This document shows positions 1 to 8,973 of a stretch of DNA of 64,000 bases, piece after piece (positions within the stretch are counted from its first letter, which is position 1; each line of letters starts with the position of its first letter). The notes beneath the pieces were generated by a model, which worked only from the letters and a program-made list of their open reading frames with translations, did not search any database and was not told the origin of the DNA. This DNA is from Branchinecta lynchi (Eukaryota > Arthropoda > Branchiopoda > Anostraca > Branchinectidae). Both the position numbers and the translations under genes were made by a program. The stretch covers positions 12,070,518-12,134,517 of the forward strand of contig JAKZAP010000022.1 in the NCBI GenBank assembly GCA_023053575.1. Reading direction: 5' to 3'.

Positions 1-1164
1 TCGACACAAATGAAAAAGATGGTTTTGGATAAGTATTGTAAAAACTGAAATACACGGGTCACAACAGTAGTCATTTTCCCATTTCTATAGTAGGCTAGAG
101 TTGCCATTTCACTAAACGAAAATTCTCTACAAAAGCAGCAAATAAGTACTACCAAGCAAAGAAGATTGAAGACTAAAGAAAAATTCCGTTCGAAAAAGTT
201 ATAATAGTTAACATACGTCCATCTCGGTTCATATCAGAATAACTACCTCGATGTTTGAAGTTAACCTTTAATATCTATTTCCAAACCACATTTTTGGATG
301 GCGGGTGTCTTTTGTGACGTTCTCATCTACTTTCTTATACCGCTTACTCTTAATAAGTGCCATATGAGCTCGTTGCTCTTGTTTCTTGTTAATTCCCGTA
401 AATCCAAAAAATTAAGGATGTAAGCTAGATCACAATAAACAAACGCAGTAAATTATACTAAATTCGCTATAGTGATTTCTTGAAGATTCTGGAACTGAGC
501 TAAATAATATTCAGCTTCCGAGACCAAAAAATGTCAAACTGGCTGATGATTTCTTCTTCCAACATATCCAAACGTCCACATGATGATATACTTAGTTGTT
601 TTAATCCTCTTAAACGCCACTCGATCTTCTCGAAGGTTTTAGAATCTTTTGATTAGCGCCAATAGATCAATGAACAGTAATTAGCAATGGCGGATTGGCG
701 TTCAGGAGTGAGTTGTGTTCAAGTAATTTGCGGATAATGTTGGCTACCGTGATGATTTGGGAAAACGCGTTCGTAAAAATTCGACCCATCGAAAAATGAT
801 GGTGTCTCCCACTTTCTCGGTCCAGATGAATCAAAGACTTTAACATCCAAAGAGGTGGCTTTGCGATCAAAAGGAACTTGGCGACAGTCCTTTGAATCGA
901 ACAATTAGTCAAGGGACTCGCACAGGTTTGGGTATTTATTCGCGGGGGAAAATCGGATAATAAGAAATAAATAATCTTTATTCTTTCCCTTTATCACAAT
1001 GCAATAACATGGGTATCTTCAAACAAGAACATTGGTACCGTCAAAGAAGTAAAAGAGAAAAATATCAAAAGACGCAACATGGAGAACACACGTGACGAGC
1101 TATCACTTCGATTTGAGGATATTGTCGTTGTAGTGCTTCATCTTACTGTGCGTTCCCACTGACG
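1..1164. other. No recognisable gene
   Basis: AT-rich sequence with no frame that resembles a known protein. The only recognisable item is a 33-base fragment of the left end of repeat family A at 357-389. The rest of the PRDM-type gene at 3415-3719 would have to lie here or left of the window, but no PR/SET continuation was seen. Confidence 0.5.
357..389 (-). repeat. Family A left-terminus fragment
   Basis: Read on the minus strand this has the family A left end: an AGAGC...GAGCTC hairpin followed by ATATGGCACTT, as at 12238, 35025 and 39010. No family A body follows, so it is a solo end or remnant. Confidence 0.55.
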
Positions 1165-2050
1165 TGAATATTCGCAGAATAGCCCGATTATTCGTCGACC
1201 ACAAATTTCGCGCCACAAAGCTACAAATTCGCTGCGATATTTCGGAGAATCGCTGTAGTTGGATTTATCCAACTTATCATTCATCTTTAGAGCTGGCTTA
1301 TTATGTAGTTTGTCATTTTGGATCGCATAGGTTCTCTCACTACAGATATTGTTGGACCACTCCCTACGACAACAAGGGGGTATTCTTACACTATCAAGAA
1401 TATTATCTGCAATAGAGACCTTCACATCTTTTTGCTGGGCAATACCTCTAAAGAATACCACGTCAGAATCAATATGCCCTTGCCGACTTATTTCTCTTTG
1501 GTAAACCCGCTACAGTCATGAGCGACCGTGGAACGCAGCTCATCTCGGAGCTATCAATGCAGTTCTCTTTTTGACTATCTCTACCTGCCGATGCAGGAAG
1601 AAACAGAAGAAAATGTGTCAAAGCTGCGCTGACTCAGGATTTGAGTCGTTACGGGCACATTTACTCCTTCTTCCTGAGAATCACTGGCATGTTTTGGACT
1701 TAGTCATATAGAGTATTGCAAGATGGAAGACCTCGTCTTTCAACCCCCCTCATATGTCGTAAGAAGGCTGGAACACGCTCTTAGGTGAATAGTGAAGAAA
1801 ACGTACTTACGCGTAATAATAATGATCCTTGTATTGAACCGATATCATGTTCTGTTCTTCTTCAAACCGAGCTGTATTCACCCAGCGAATCCAGTTGCTT
1901 CTATCAATTCGAAGACCGTCGCAGAAAAAAGAGGGCTTGGAGCCCTGGAACTATACAAATCACGGTTAAGTCCATAGGCTATTGTCACGTTTGCAGCGGA
2001 ATCGAAACCATCTTTCTGTTTTCAGTGCAGCAAGTTCGGTAGCCCACCCT
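1165..2050 (+). pseudogene. Gypsy-type integrase core relic
   Basis: A decayed LTR-retrotransposon integrase. One frame reads TTDIVGPLPTTTRGYSY, matching the first catalytic-Asp block of gypsy integrases (consensus D-x-V/I-GPLP). About 170 bases on, another frame reads VMSDRGTQLISEL, matching the second Asp block (SDRGTQF). Stops and frameshifts separate them, so no functional enzyme is encoded. The 3' part (about 1565-1720) recurs at 8090-8318 and, inverted, at about 41000-41165. It is therefore a dispersed retroelement segment. No LTRs were identified. Confidence 0.75.
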
Positions 2051-2199
2051 GGTCAATACACTTAATTTACGAAGGAGAATCGTGGAAAGTGAAAAGAATT
2101 GGGAAGGAAGGTTGCGGACATAGGCTATCGGCCGTGTTTCACCTTACTTACTGAAGTAACCAGATATGACGTCACGACTCCTGTCTTCTTGAGAATTCT

Positions 2200-2335
2200 T
2201 CAATAGGTGTAACAAGCTGCATAGCGCTTCCGTCATGTTTACGTCTTAATGCACACCCTTGTTCAAATTGAAAATAAAGGTTCTTATTTACAACGTTCGG
2301 TGTTGCCACGCTGAAACAATTTGTCGAATCATTTC
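2200..2335. repeat. Dispersed repeat family R, copy 1
   Basis: A segment with the phrase AAGCTGCATAGCGCT and, further on, CGTTCGGTGTTGCCAC recurs in the same order at about 4076-4205 (CGTTCAGTGTTGCCAC there). The two copies are clearly diverged. Nature unknown. Confidence 0.5.
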
Positions 2336-2605
2336 CTATGACTGCCCGGACAGACGATCGGTGTATGGTGCCGGTGGAAGAACTTTTCAGCACCACCTTC
2401 GTTCGAAAAAGACGAGATTTTTCAACTTTTTAGAAAATAATTGATGAGAATGGAGAAAACTTAAAAGGGTGATAACAGAGATATCCTCCGAATCCAACAT
2501 AACAACGAGGATACACATACATGTCTAATCTGTTATCAAACTTCTGAACCGAACGATTGGTTTCATCATCTGTCGATCGCCTTGAAGCGAGCAATCGGTG
2601 ATGAC

Positions 2606-3009
2606 AGTTCATTTTTTTGCAGATACCATGGTATCTGATACCGCGGTAACTGGATTTGCATTTTGCCGTTTGTGCAGTTACCTTGGTATCTGAATTTGCG
2701 CTTTATGAAGTCATCCCAAAAGAAATACTAATATCCTCCCACATCACAAGTGCCAAACTTCTTTCGCACCACCTTGACAAAAACGATAAAGTTGCATTTT
2801 TCACACATCACGAGCAGATACCACGGTTGGAACCGTGATATCTAACCATCAATTACCACGGTAACTGCAGGCCAGATTCCACGGCAACTCGCCAGATTCC
2901 ACGGTAACTGGAAACACGCCTTTTGACTGCGGTACCAGATACCACGGTAACTGCGAAACCGACTTTTGACCCTGGTATCAGATACTATGGTATCTGCAAA
3001 AACGCAACT
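2606..3009. repeat. Inverted-repeat element, family G copy 1
   Basis: The element ends in GCAAAAACGCAACT, with a degenerate inverse at the left. Its interior is crowded with half-palindromes of the type CAGATACCA/TGGTATCTG and ACCACGGTAACTG. Related copies are at 56295-56676 and 63503-63870. It is non-coding and MITE-like. Confidence 0.7.
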
Positions 3010-3414
3010 GATGAATCCAGAGCGATTCCGTAAAACTTCATGGTAATCTGCATATTTCACCTTCCAGATTTTTCTTCCGGTTTTCAGACATCCTTTTTCG
3101 TCAATACGGGTCCGGAAGGTGAAACCAGGCCAAAAACATCTCGAATTCCGTGGGTTGGACATTCCAGATTCCGGAATCTAAAAGTTGTCGTAGAGGCCAC
3201 ACATTTGAGAGACATAATAAATATGTAAATTAAGGTAGGAGGAGAAGGGAGCTAGTGATTGACATTTGTGATTGGGAAGCAAAAGATGTCTGAAGAGCAC
3301 ATCTAGGAATTTTGAATAATAACAGAACCAACTATCATCATGATAATGAAAATCCGGAAGGGTTGGCTTGGCTGTGCGGAAGCACAAGATATCTCGAAAG
3401 TCGTAACGCTTTAC

Positions 3415-3719
3415 CATTAGTTCCCAAGCATAGTCTGCGTCATCGAGCTTTTCGGTGGTAGTGACTCCTTCATATGGACCAAACGCGACATTCGCCTTTA
3501 TTTCAGCTTTTGAAAAAATTCCCAGCCCGGCGTTGGGTATCTTCGACGGTTTCACCTCTAACGAATCAGGTAGAGAAAGATAGGCGCGGTTTGGGATCTC
3601 TTCAGGAAGGACCTTGTTGTATATCCACTGCATTTTCCCATGGTGTGGACATTCGCCATAGGCGTAGGTGGGGAAGTCGGCGTATATCCTTTTCATTTCC
3701 ACTGGACAGAGAACACAGG
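3415..3719 (-). CDS. PRDM9/PRDM7-like PR/SET domain exon (partial gene)
   Basis: One exon of a PR/SET-domain protein of the PRDM7/9 type, histone H3 lysine methyltransferases that in vertebrates also carry a zinc-finger array. The 101 full codons show a C-x2-C...C-x-H-H-G zinc knuckle and then the LP-E-x-IPNRAYLSLPDSLEV block. PNAGLGIFSKAEI and VAFGPYEG follow, which are the PRDM9-type start of the PR/SET fold. The catalytic half (the tyrosine-rich region after GPYEG) is not in this exon. The exon is bounded by TTATTCTAG (acceptor, AG at 3721-3720) and GTAAAG (donor, GT at 3414-3413) in minus orientation. Without that donor, the frame runs on into sequence unlike the family. No KRAB, SSXRD or zinc-finger exons were found, so this is either part of a gene extending left of the window or an isolated fragment. 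Confidence 0.75.
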
Positions 3720-3721
3720 CT

Positions 3722-4533
3722 AGAATAAGTATTCTTTTTTTTAGTGCGGCAAGCCTTTTTTTATGGCATCACTTATCAGCACTTGTCACACATTATCAGC
3801 ACTTGTATATAGTAAAATACATAGTAAAATAGATACACAGATGCCATCAGCCATCTGCTTCCCAGGTAATGGGTTTTGCACATGTTTTAGTAGTAGAGAT
3901 TGAAAGTTGCCCACTACCTTACGAGTCTGACTTTTTACTATGTCGACACAAGTGTTGAATATGAGACAAAGGGGGATTAACAGAAACTAGTCCACTTGGA
4001 GAGCTGAACTGGAATGAATTTGTCGACCCATCCGACAGACACCGATATTGCGTTAAACCCAAAAGCACTGTTCAAACAGGTTTAATAAGCTGCATAGCGC
4101 TATACGTGACATTTACGTCTTCTTACACACCTTTGGTCAAATTAAAAGTAAAACGTTGCCGTGCGACGTTCAGTGTTGCCACACTCAAACAATTGTTTGA
4201 GCTTCTGAAGATCAGAAAAAAATGTACAGAAAAACAAGTACACATTGACGACCATTATATTATACTAAACTAATTTAGGGACAGCAGTGTTCCTCTAACT
4301 AAACATAAGCAGTCGTAACAAAACAAAACCTGATGTATGAAAGAATAACTAAGGAGACGTTTTTGAAAGGATTACAAGTAAGACAAGTCTCTGCTGTCGG
4401 ACAAGTCAATGATGTCGGACAGTCGGTAAAAAGTAACCAAGTTGGCGCGAGCCGCTGCAATTTTTCGTAATAACAGTCGATTTTTTAAACAGTCAATTTT
4501 TCTTCAAAATAGTCAGTTTTTCGTAAAAATAGT
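3722..4533. other. No gene seen; repeat R copy 2
   Basis: Holds the second copy of repeat R at about 4076-4205. The stretch before 4533 has short T-rich phrases (variants of AGTCGATTTTT) like those in family S elements at 8560 and 18840. No coding signal was seen. Confidence 0.45.
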
Positions 4534-4786
4534 CTTTTTTTGATGGCACTTACCCTTCGGCCAAGGGCCACATAGCGATTGCAATTTATGTCCGTCCGTC
4601 GGTCGGTCTGTCCAGGTTTTGCTAGTTCGGGCACTTCTACATAAGCTAGGACGATGAAACTTGGCAGGCATATCTGGGGCCCCAAATGATTAAGTTAGAA
4701 ACAGTCACTTCTCCGATCCAAGCATTGTGGGGGGAGTGGAAGGAGGGGAATCTTGAGGTATTTATAACTTCTGAACGGGTGACCGG
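4534..4786 (-). repeat. Family A element, 5'-truncated copy
   Basis: Inverted copy of the right end of family A: the terminal TGGCACTT hairpin, a GTCCGTCCGTCGGTCGG tract, GCTAGTTCGGGCACTTC and GATGAAACTTGG. It stops abruptly where the family H repeat begins at about 4787. Confidence 0.8.
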
Positions 4787-4948
4787 ACCCAAGCTGACTT
4801 TGAAACATTTATTCAAACAATGTTTACAACGGCTACGTCAGCTACGATTCTTCATCAGCGATATTTCTGCCCTTCTTGGCAAGGGTCCTCGTCAAGCTGT
4901 GACAGGCTGTAGCCGTTGTAAACATTGTTTGAATAAAAGATCAGGGAA
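4787..4948. repeat. Fold-back repeat, family H copy 1
   Basis: Arms ATTCAAACAATGTTTACAAC and its inverse flank a block with CTTCATCAGCGATATTTC and CTTGGCAAGGGTCCTCGTCA. Other copies are near 33640, 44170, 44450 and 55992. Confidence 0.7.
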
Positions 4949-4959
4949 GCTTGACATGT

Positions 4960-5367
4960 GAATTTGTAGAGGGGAAGTATGGATTTTCTGAGAGGAGCTG
5001 TCTTACCTATAATACTAATGCAACCTACTTCCATAACCCCTCCAAACATTTCTAAAGCAGGAGACCCAAATTTCGTAAGGTACATTATAACCCCTTTAAC
5101 AAAACCAAGCTGATTTTCTCACTCGCCGTATTTTTACCTTCGATGTGTATCACGCTGTCGACGGTTGTATGCGAGAAGTTTTTCCATCAGAAAAAATAGT
5201 TATGTAATTTTTTTCCCTGTTTCGCTGTAACTCTATAGGTCTCGGAAAAGGCTTAAAACAGCCAGAACTGTTGGCTATTTGTTAAAAGCACAGCATAGTT
5301 TTAAAGTATTCAAATATTTTAAAATACTGGAAGTCAAAGAGTAAATACTGCGAGGGGTCCTTTAAGC
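4960..5367 (+). repeat. Dispersed repeat family J, copy 1
   Basis: Shares a long segment with 31365-31640 and 31690-31912, containing AACAAAACCAAGCTGATTTTC and ending in AGTGCGAGGGGTCCTTTAA-type sequence (TACTGCGAGGGGTCCTTTAA here). Inverted, more diverged relatives lie at 47325-47790 and 57895-58320. Non-coding in all copies. Confidence 0.6.
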
Positions 5368-5369
5368 GG

Positions 5370-5551
5370 CGTTCACAAGCATGCTTAGCCAAGCACAGAT
5401 GCCTAGGCACGGGCCCGAGCTTGGCCAGGCACCGAGTTCAAGAGACTCGAACTCTGTGAATGTTCCAAAACCTGTGCCTAGGCATGGGTGTGAACGATGA
5501 CAACAGGGAGATTCCTAGGCATCCGTGCTTGGCTAGGTATGCTTGTGAACG
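5370..5551. repeat. Fold-back element L (182 bp)
   Basis: The first 37-40 bases and the last 37-40 bases are inverted copies with few mismatches. Outer ends are CGTTCACAAGCAT and ATGCTTGTGAACG, and the inner arms carry GCCAAGCAC and GTGCTTGGC. The central part repeats the palindrome GCCTAGGC. No other copy was seen in the window. Confidence 0.75.
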
Positions 5552-5870
5552 AGGCCACTGGCAGAGGCGCTGCACAGGACCGGGAAATACTTCACTCACG
5601 AATCATGGTCGGGTCTGCACGGTCGTGCGATGACTTGTTCTGTGCAGGCGAGGGTACGTCGACTGGACACGCTGAATCTTTTCCGTTTTCTGTCGGAAGA
5701 ATTCCATGTGCCTGAAATAACGATAATATGAATGAAATAACCTCGGACGAGGATGACTTAAAGCAGATTCAAGAGAGCAGCAGAAAAGTGATCAAAAATG
5801 AAACTGAACTAGTTTCAGTAGTTGCACCCACCTGCGAGGGGAAATCAGGTATGACAAGAATGCACAATAA
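5552..5870. other. No gene seen
   Basis: A short stretch with no family resemblance and no convincing splice-bounded coding frame. Confidence 0.4.
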
Positions 5871-7340
5871 GTAAGTATGTAACTGATTTATTTAGTTGTA
5901 AAAAGACATACAATTTTCAATCTTCAACCATGGGAAGCATTGGATAACGTCATGCGCTGGTTAGGCCCAGTTGTCCATGATTTTTTGAAGCAATAAGGAA
6001 AATCCAAAAGGGCAACACTTGCATCTTAAATCTTGAATTTCTCGGTTAATGTATCGTTATGGCAAATTTTGACCAGGTGCTTCGCATACTTAAAGAACAA
6101 GACCAAAGGTTTCGATGGGATCCCAAAAATTCAATATCTGATCCAGACAACTGGGTCTTGTCTTAGCCAGATCCAGTCATCGCCAGACTCCTTGAACATT
6201 TTTACAATTAAAATTCAGAAACAGATTAAGGCCAAATAGCTAATCATCTGAGAAAAACTTCCTGCCACTTCCGCCAATTTCCCGATTTCGGCCAAACTCA
6301 GGAAATAATTGTGCGGCGAAAAAAAGAAAGCTCAAAAATGAACTCAGAGTATCTTCTTTCCCCTAATCAACTTCAAATAAAAATTTAACTTATAACAAGT
6401 TTTCCTACTCCAGCCGGATTCCGGTCGAACTATATGTCCGGGTAAAATACGATTGTCACACACGGATTCAGCATCTCTTCTTACCCCTAAATCGGTTATC
6501 TAATCAACTAGAAATAAAACTTTAACTTCTACCAATTTTCCGGTTTTGGCCGGTTTCCGGGCGAACTACATGTCCGGATAGAAAATTGTTTTCACATAAG
6601 TGTTTAGCATGTCTTCTTGCCCTAAATCGAACATCTATTCAACTTCAACTTCAACTTTTAATTTTAACAAACTTTCCGGTTTGGGCCGGATTCCGGGCGA
6701 ACTACTTGTTCGTCGAGAAAATGGTTTTCACCACCGTGTTCAGCGTGTCTTCCTACCCCTAAGTCGAACATCTAATCAACTTAAAATAAAACTTTTACTT
6801 TTAACAAACTTTCCGGTTTGGGCCGGATTCCGGGCGAACTACTTGTCCGCCGAGAAAATGTTTTTCACCATCGTCTTCAGCATGTCTTCCCCTAAATCGA
6901 ACATCTAGTCAACTTAAAATAAAACTTTTACTTTTAACAAACTTTCCCGTTTTGGCCGGATTCCGGGCGAACTACATGTTCGATGACAAAATTGTTTTCA
7001 CCATCGTGTTCAGCATGTCTTCTTACCCCATAATCGACTATCACATTAGCTGTTTGAAAATACTTTATTTGCCCCTTAATTTGAAACCCCTCCCCCACCC
7101 CTAAATGTAGGGCTACAAAGCCCATCTACGAACTTGACTGGTCCGACGACCCAACGAATCCTCACACCAAGTTTCATCAAAATATTTCATTCCCTTCGAG
7201 AGTTATCGTGCTTACAGACAGACGGACGGACGGACAGACGGACAACTTTTCGATGTCATAGGTATCCCTCCACTTACGTTTTGGGATCCCAAAAACACGG
7301 TCTCTTTTTCTCATCTCTTTCTTTCGCAGAACATGATACA
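5871..7340. repeat. Repeat F copy 1, split by a family B element
   Basis: The flanks 5871-6095 and 7292-7340 together match 61790-62075. Shared phrases are GTTGTCCATGATTTTTT and AACACTTGCATCTT on the left and TTTCGCAGAACATGA on the right. The family B element at 6096-7291 sits between them, so F was present first. Confidence 0.7.
6096..7291 (+). repeat. Family B tandem-repeat element, copy 1
   Basis: Starts AACAAGACCAAAGG...GGGATCCC and ends CTTACGTTTTGGGATCCC. Inside are several diverged units (137 bp in the best array, at 52164-52438) carrying TTTTGGCCGGATTCCGGGCG and TTCAGCATGTCTTC. Then come ACCAAGTTTCATC, a GACGGACG tract at about 7215-7243, and the right end. Short open frames inside follow the repeat period and are not genes. 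Confidence 0.85.
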
Positions 7341-7509
7341 TGAGAAAATGACAGACAAGAACCTTTGTTTCTCCGCCCCATCAAGAGGTGCCATTTCAGC
7401 AGACTTCAGTAGGGGGGGGGGGGAGGCAGTTTCGGACCCATGTCTATTACTCAGAGTCAAAATTTAATAACTCTTTTGGAGTAAATTTAAAGTAGTTTTC
7501 GAAAATACA

Positions 7510-7943
7510 TTAAAGGACACCTGAATGAAGAGTTCGAAGTATCATCCCTATCTGTATAACTTCCGTTACATTGCCTGCAGAAAACCCAATCCATATACGA
7601 AATAGTGTTTCCAAACTATGATTTTTGCTCCATTTTGCATATGTCCTTATTTCATTAATATTCAATTTTAGAAATGAACAAATGTCTTCAATTAACCCTT
7701 CTCCTGAAATATTTTTTGAACCAGTTAAGCCCAAACGTATATCTAGAAGAAATTCCAATACATTTATGATTTGAATGAATTGGGCTTTTTGTCTTGGAGT
7801 CTGCATGTGCAAACCTCCAGAAACGAACATCCAATATTTTGAAAACGTCACGCTCAGGAGAAGAATGCTCTCCGTGGCCATGTCTGTAAATGCATTCTCC
7901 ATGGTGTGTTCAAGTATCGTTTCATTGTTCAGGTGTCCTTTAA
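7510..7943 (-). mobile_element. TTAA-flanked inverted-repeat element I copy 1 with 130-aa ORF
   Basis: Perfect 16-bp ends TTAAAGGACACCTGAA / TTCAGGTGTCCTTTAA; the outer TTAA could be a target duplication, as for piggyBac or Kolobok elements. The minus strand holds a 130-codon open frame (7510-7902) covering most of the element and running into the TIR. It includes GLIEDICSFLKL, KNHSLETLFRIWIGFSAGNV and EVIQIGMILRTLHS. The copy at 43627-44041 keeps most of these residues but is frameshifted. I do not recognise the protein. It could be a decayed transposase segment or a chance frame. Confidence 0.7.
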
Positions 7944-8049
7944 AAGAAAGCCATTGCTTTGCATTTTGCTTTTTGAAGATTATTTAGGGAAAAAATAGAC
8001 CTAGACGGAGGGTTTTCTGCACCTCCGAACAGGAGGGGGGTGGCATGAA

Positions 8050-8318
8050 CCCAATGCCACTCCGTGGCGTTTTTGTCCTGCCTCTAACAAAATCCGCAAT
8101 CCCAATACTCTCGATGACCATCTCACCTTGCCGATGCAAAATCTCCAGCCTCTCCGGGTAGCTAGCGGAATAAAGGCAGAAATGGTGTCAAAGCTGTGCC
8201 CAAAGATCGCAGTTGATTGGTTGACACAGGATTTGAGTCGTTGAGTTTGAGTCGTATGGACACGCTTACTCCTTCTTCCCGAGGATCACTGGTGTGTTTT
8301 GGACTCAGTCATATAGAG
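8050..8318 (+). mobile_element. Retroelement relic, left part (split by hAT)
   Basis: Matches 1565-1710, sharing CAGGATTTGAGTCGTT and ACTCCTTCTTCC, and continues at 11654 beyond the hAT-like insertion. An inverted copy lies at about 41000-41165. No intact frame. Confidence 0.6.
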
Positions 8319-8488
8319 CACTGGTTCCCAAACGGTGGTACGCATACCCAAAAGGGTACGCGAGACCCTTCCAAGGGTCCCTTCCAAGAGACCCTTCCAA
8401 GTACGCGAAGAAACCAAAATCGGTTTAGTCGGTAGCTTCGAAACCCCGCCTCACTCACTTTTGATTGCCGAAAGCCTAATCTTACCAG

Positions 8489-8675
8489 CGGAGGCGCCAC
8501 TAGCCAAAATATTTTTCGAGGGGCAAGGTATTTTAGCAACTGGTAGGTAATTTTTTTGCAAAAATAACTGTTTTTACGAAAAATCGCGACGCTTCGCGAC
8601 AAATCGTTTCTTTCTAACCGTCTGACAGACAACTTTGGGTGGAGGGGTTGTGCTAACCCAACCGCGACGCCTCTT
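8489..8675. repeat. Short hAT-like MITE, family S copy 2
   Basis: Ends GGAGGCGCCACTAGCC and GACGCCTCT resemble those of the element at 18753-19097. Both carry the GCGACGCTTCGCG-type palindrome near the right end. It is nested in the larger hAT-like element. Confidence 0.6.
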
Positions 8676-8973
8676 ATTAAGAACCTTAGTGAAAGTCTAC
8701 GAAATAATGTTGATTCCAGAACAGCTAGCCTACTCCCGTAGTATCTGTTCCTGTGTCAAATAGTATCGATTCAAGAAGAATCAAAAACATTGCAAGTGAT
8801 GTAGTCATTCAGGTTGCGAATTAAGCTAACGAAAACGTTTGCGATGTAACTGCACGGAAACCATAAAAACGAAACGCAGAAACATGCTGAATGTAAAAAA
8901 CATTGCTGTCAAGTATGTCGAGCAGATATTTGATACAAATTTTTAGCTACAAAGCAGCCTCAAGTGTCTCATT

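Noticed and set aside
1138..1461. 107-codon minus-strand frame
   Set aside because: It is antisense to the gypsy integrase relic.
6600..6908. Open frames in family B elements (also 17521-17826, 20204-20575)
   Set aside because: The peptides repeat with the DNA period and are not maintained between copies.
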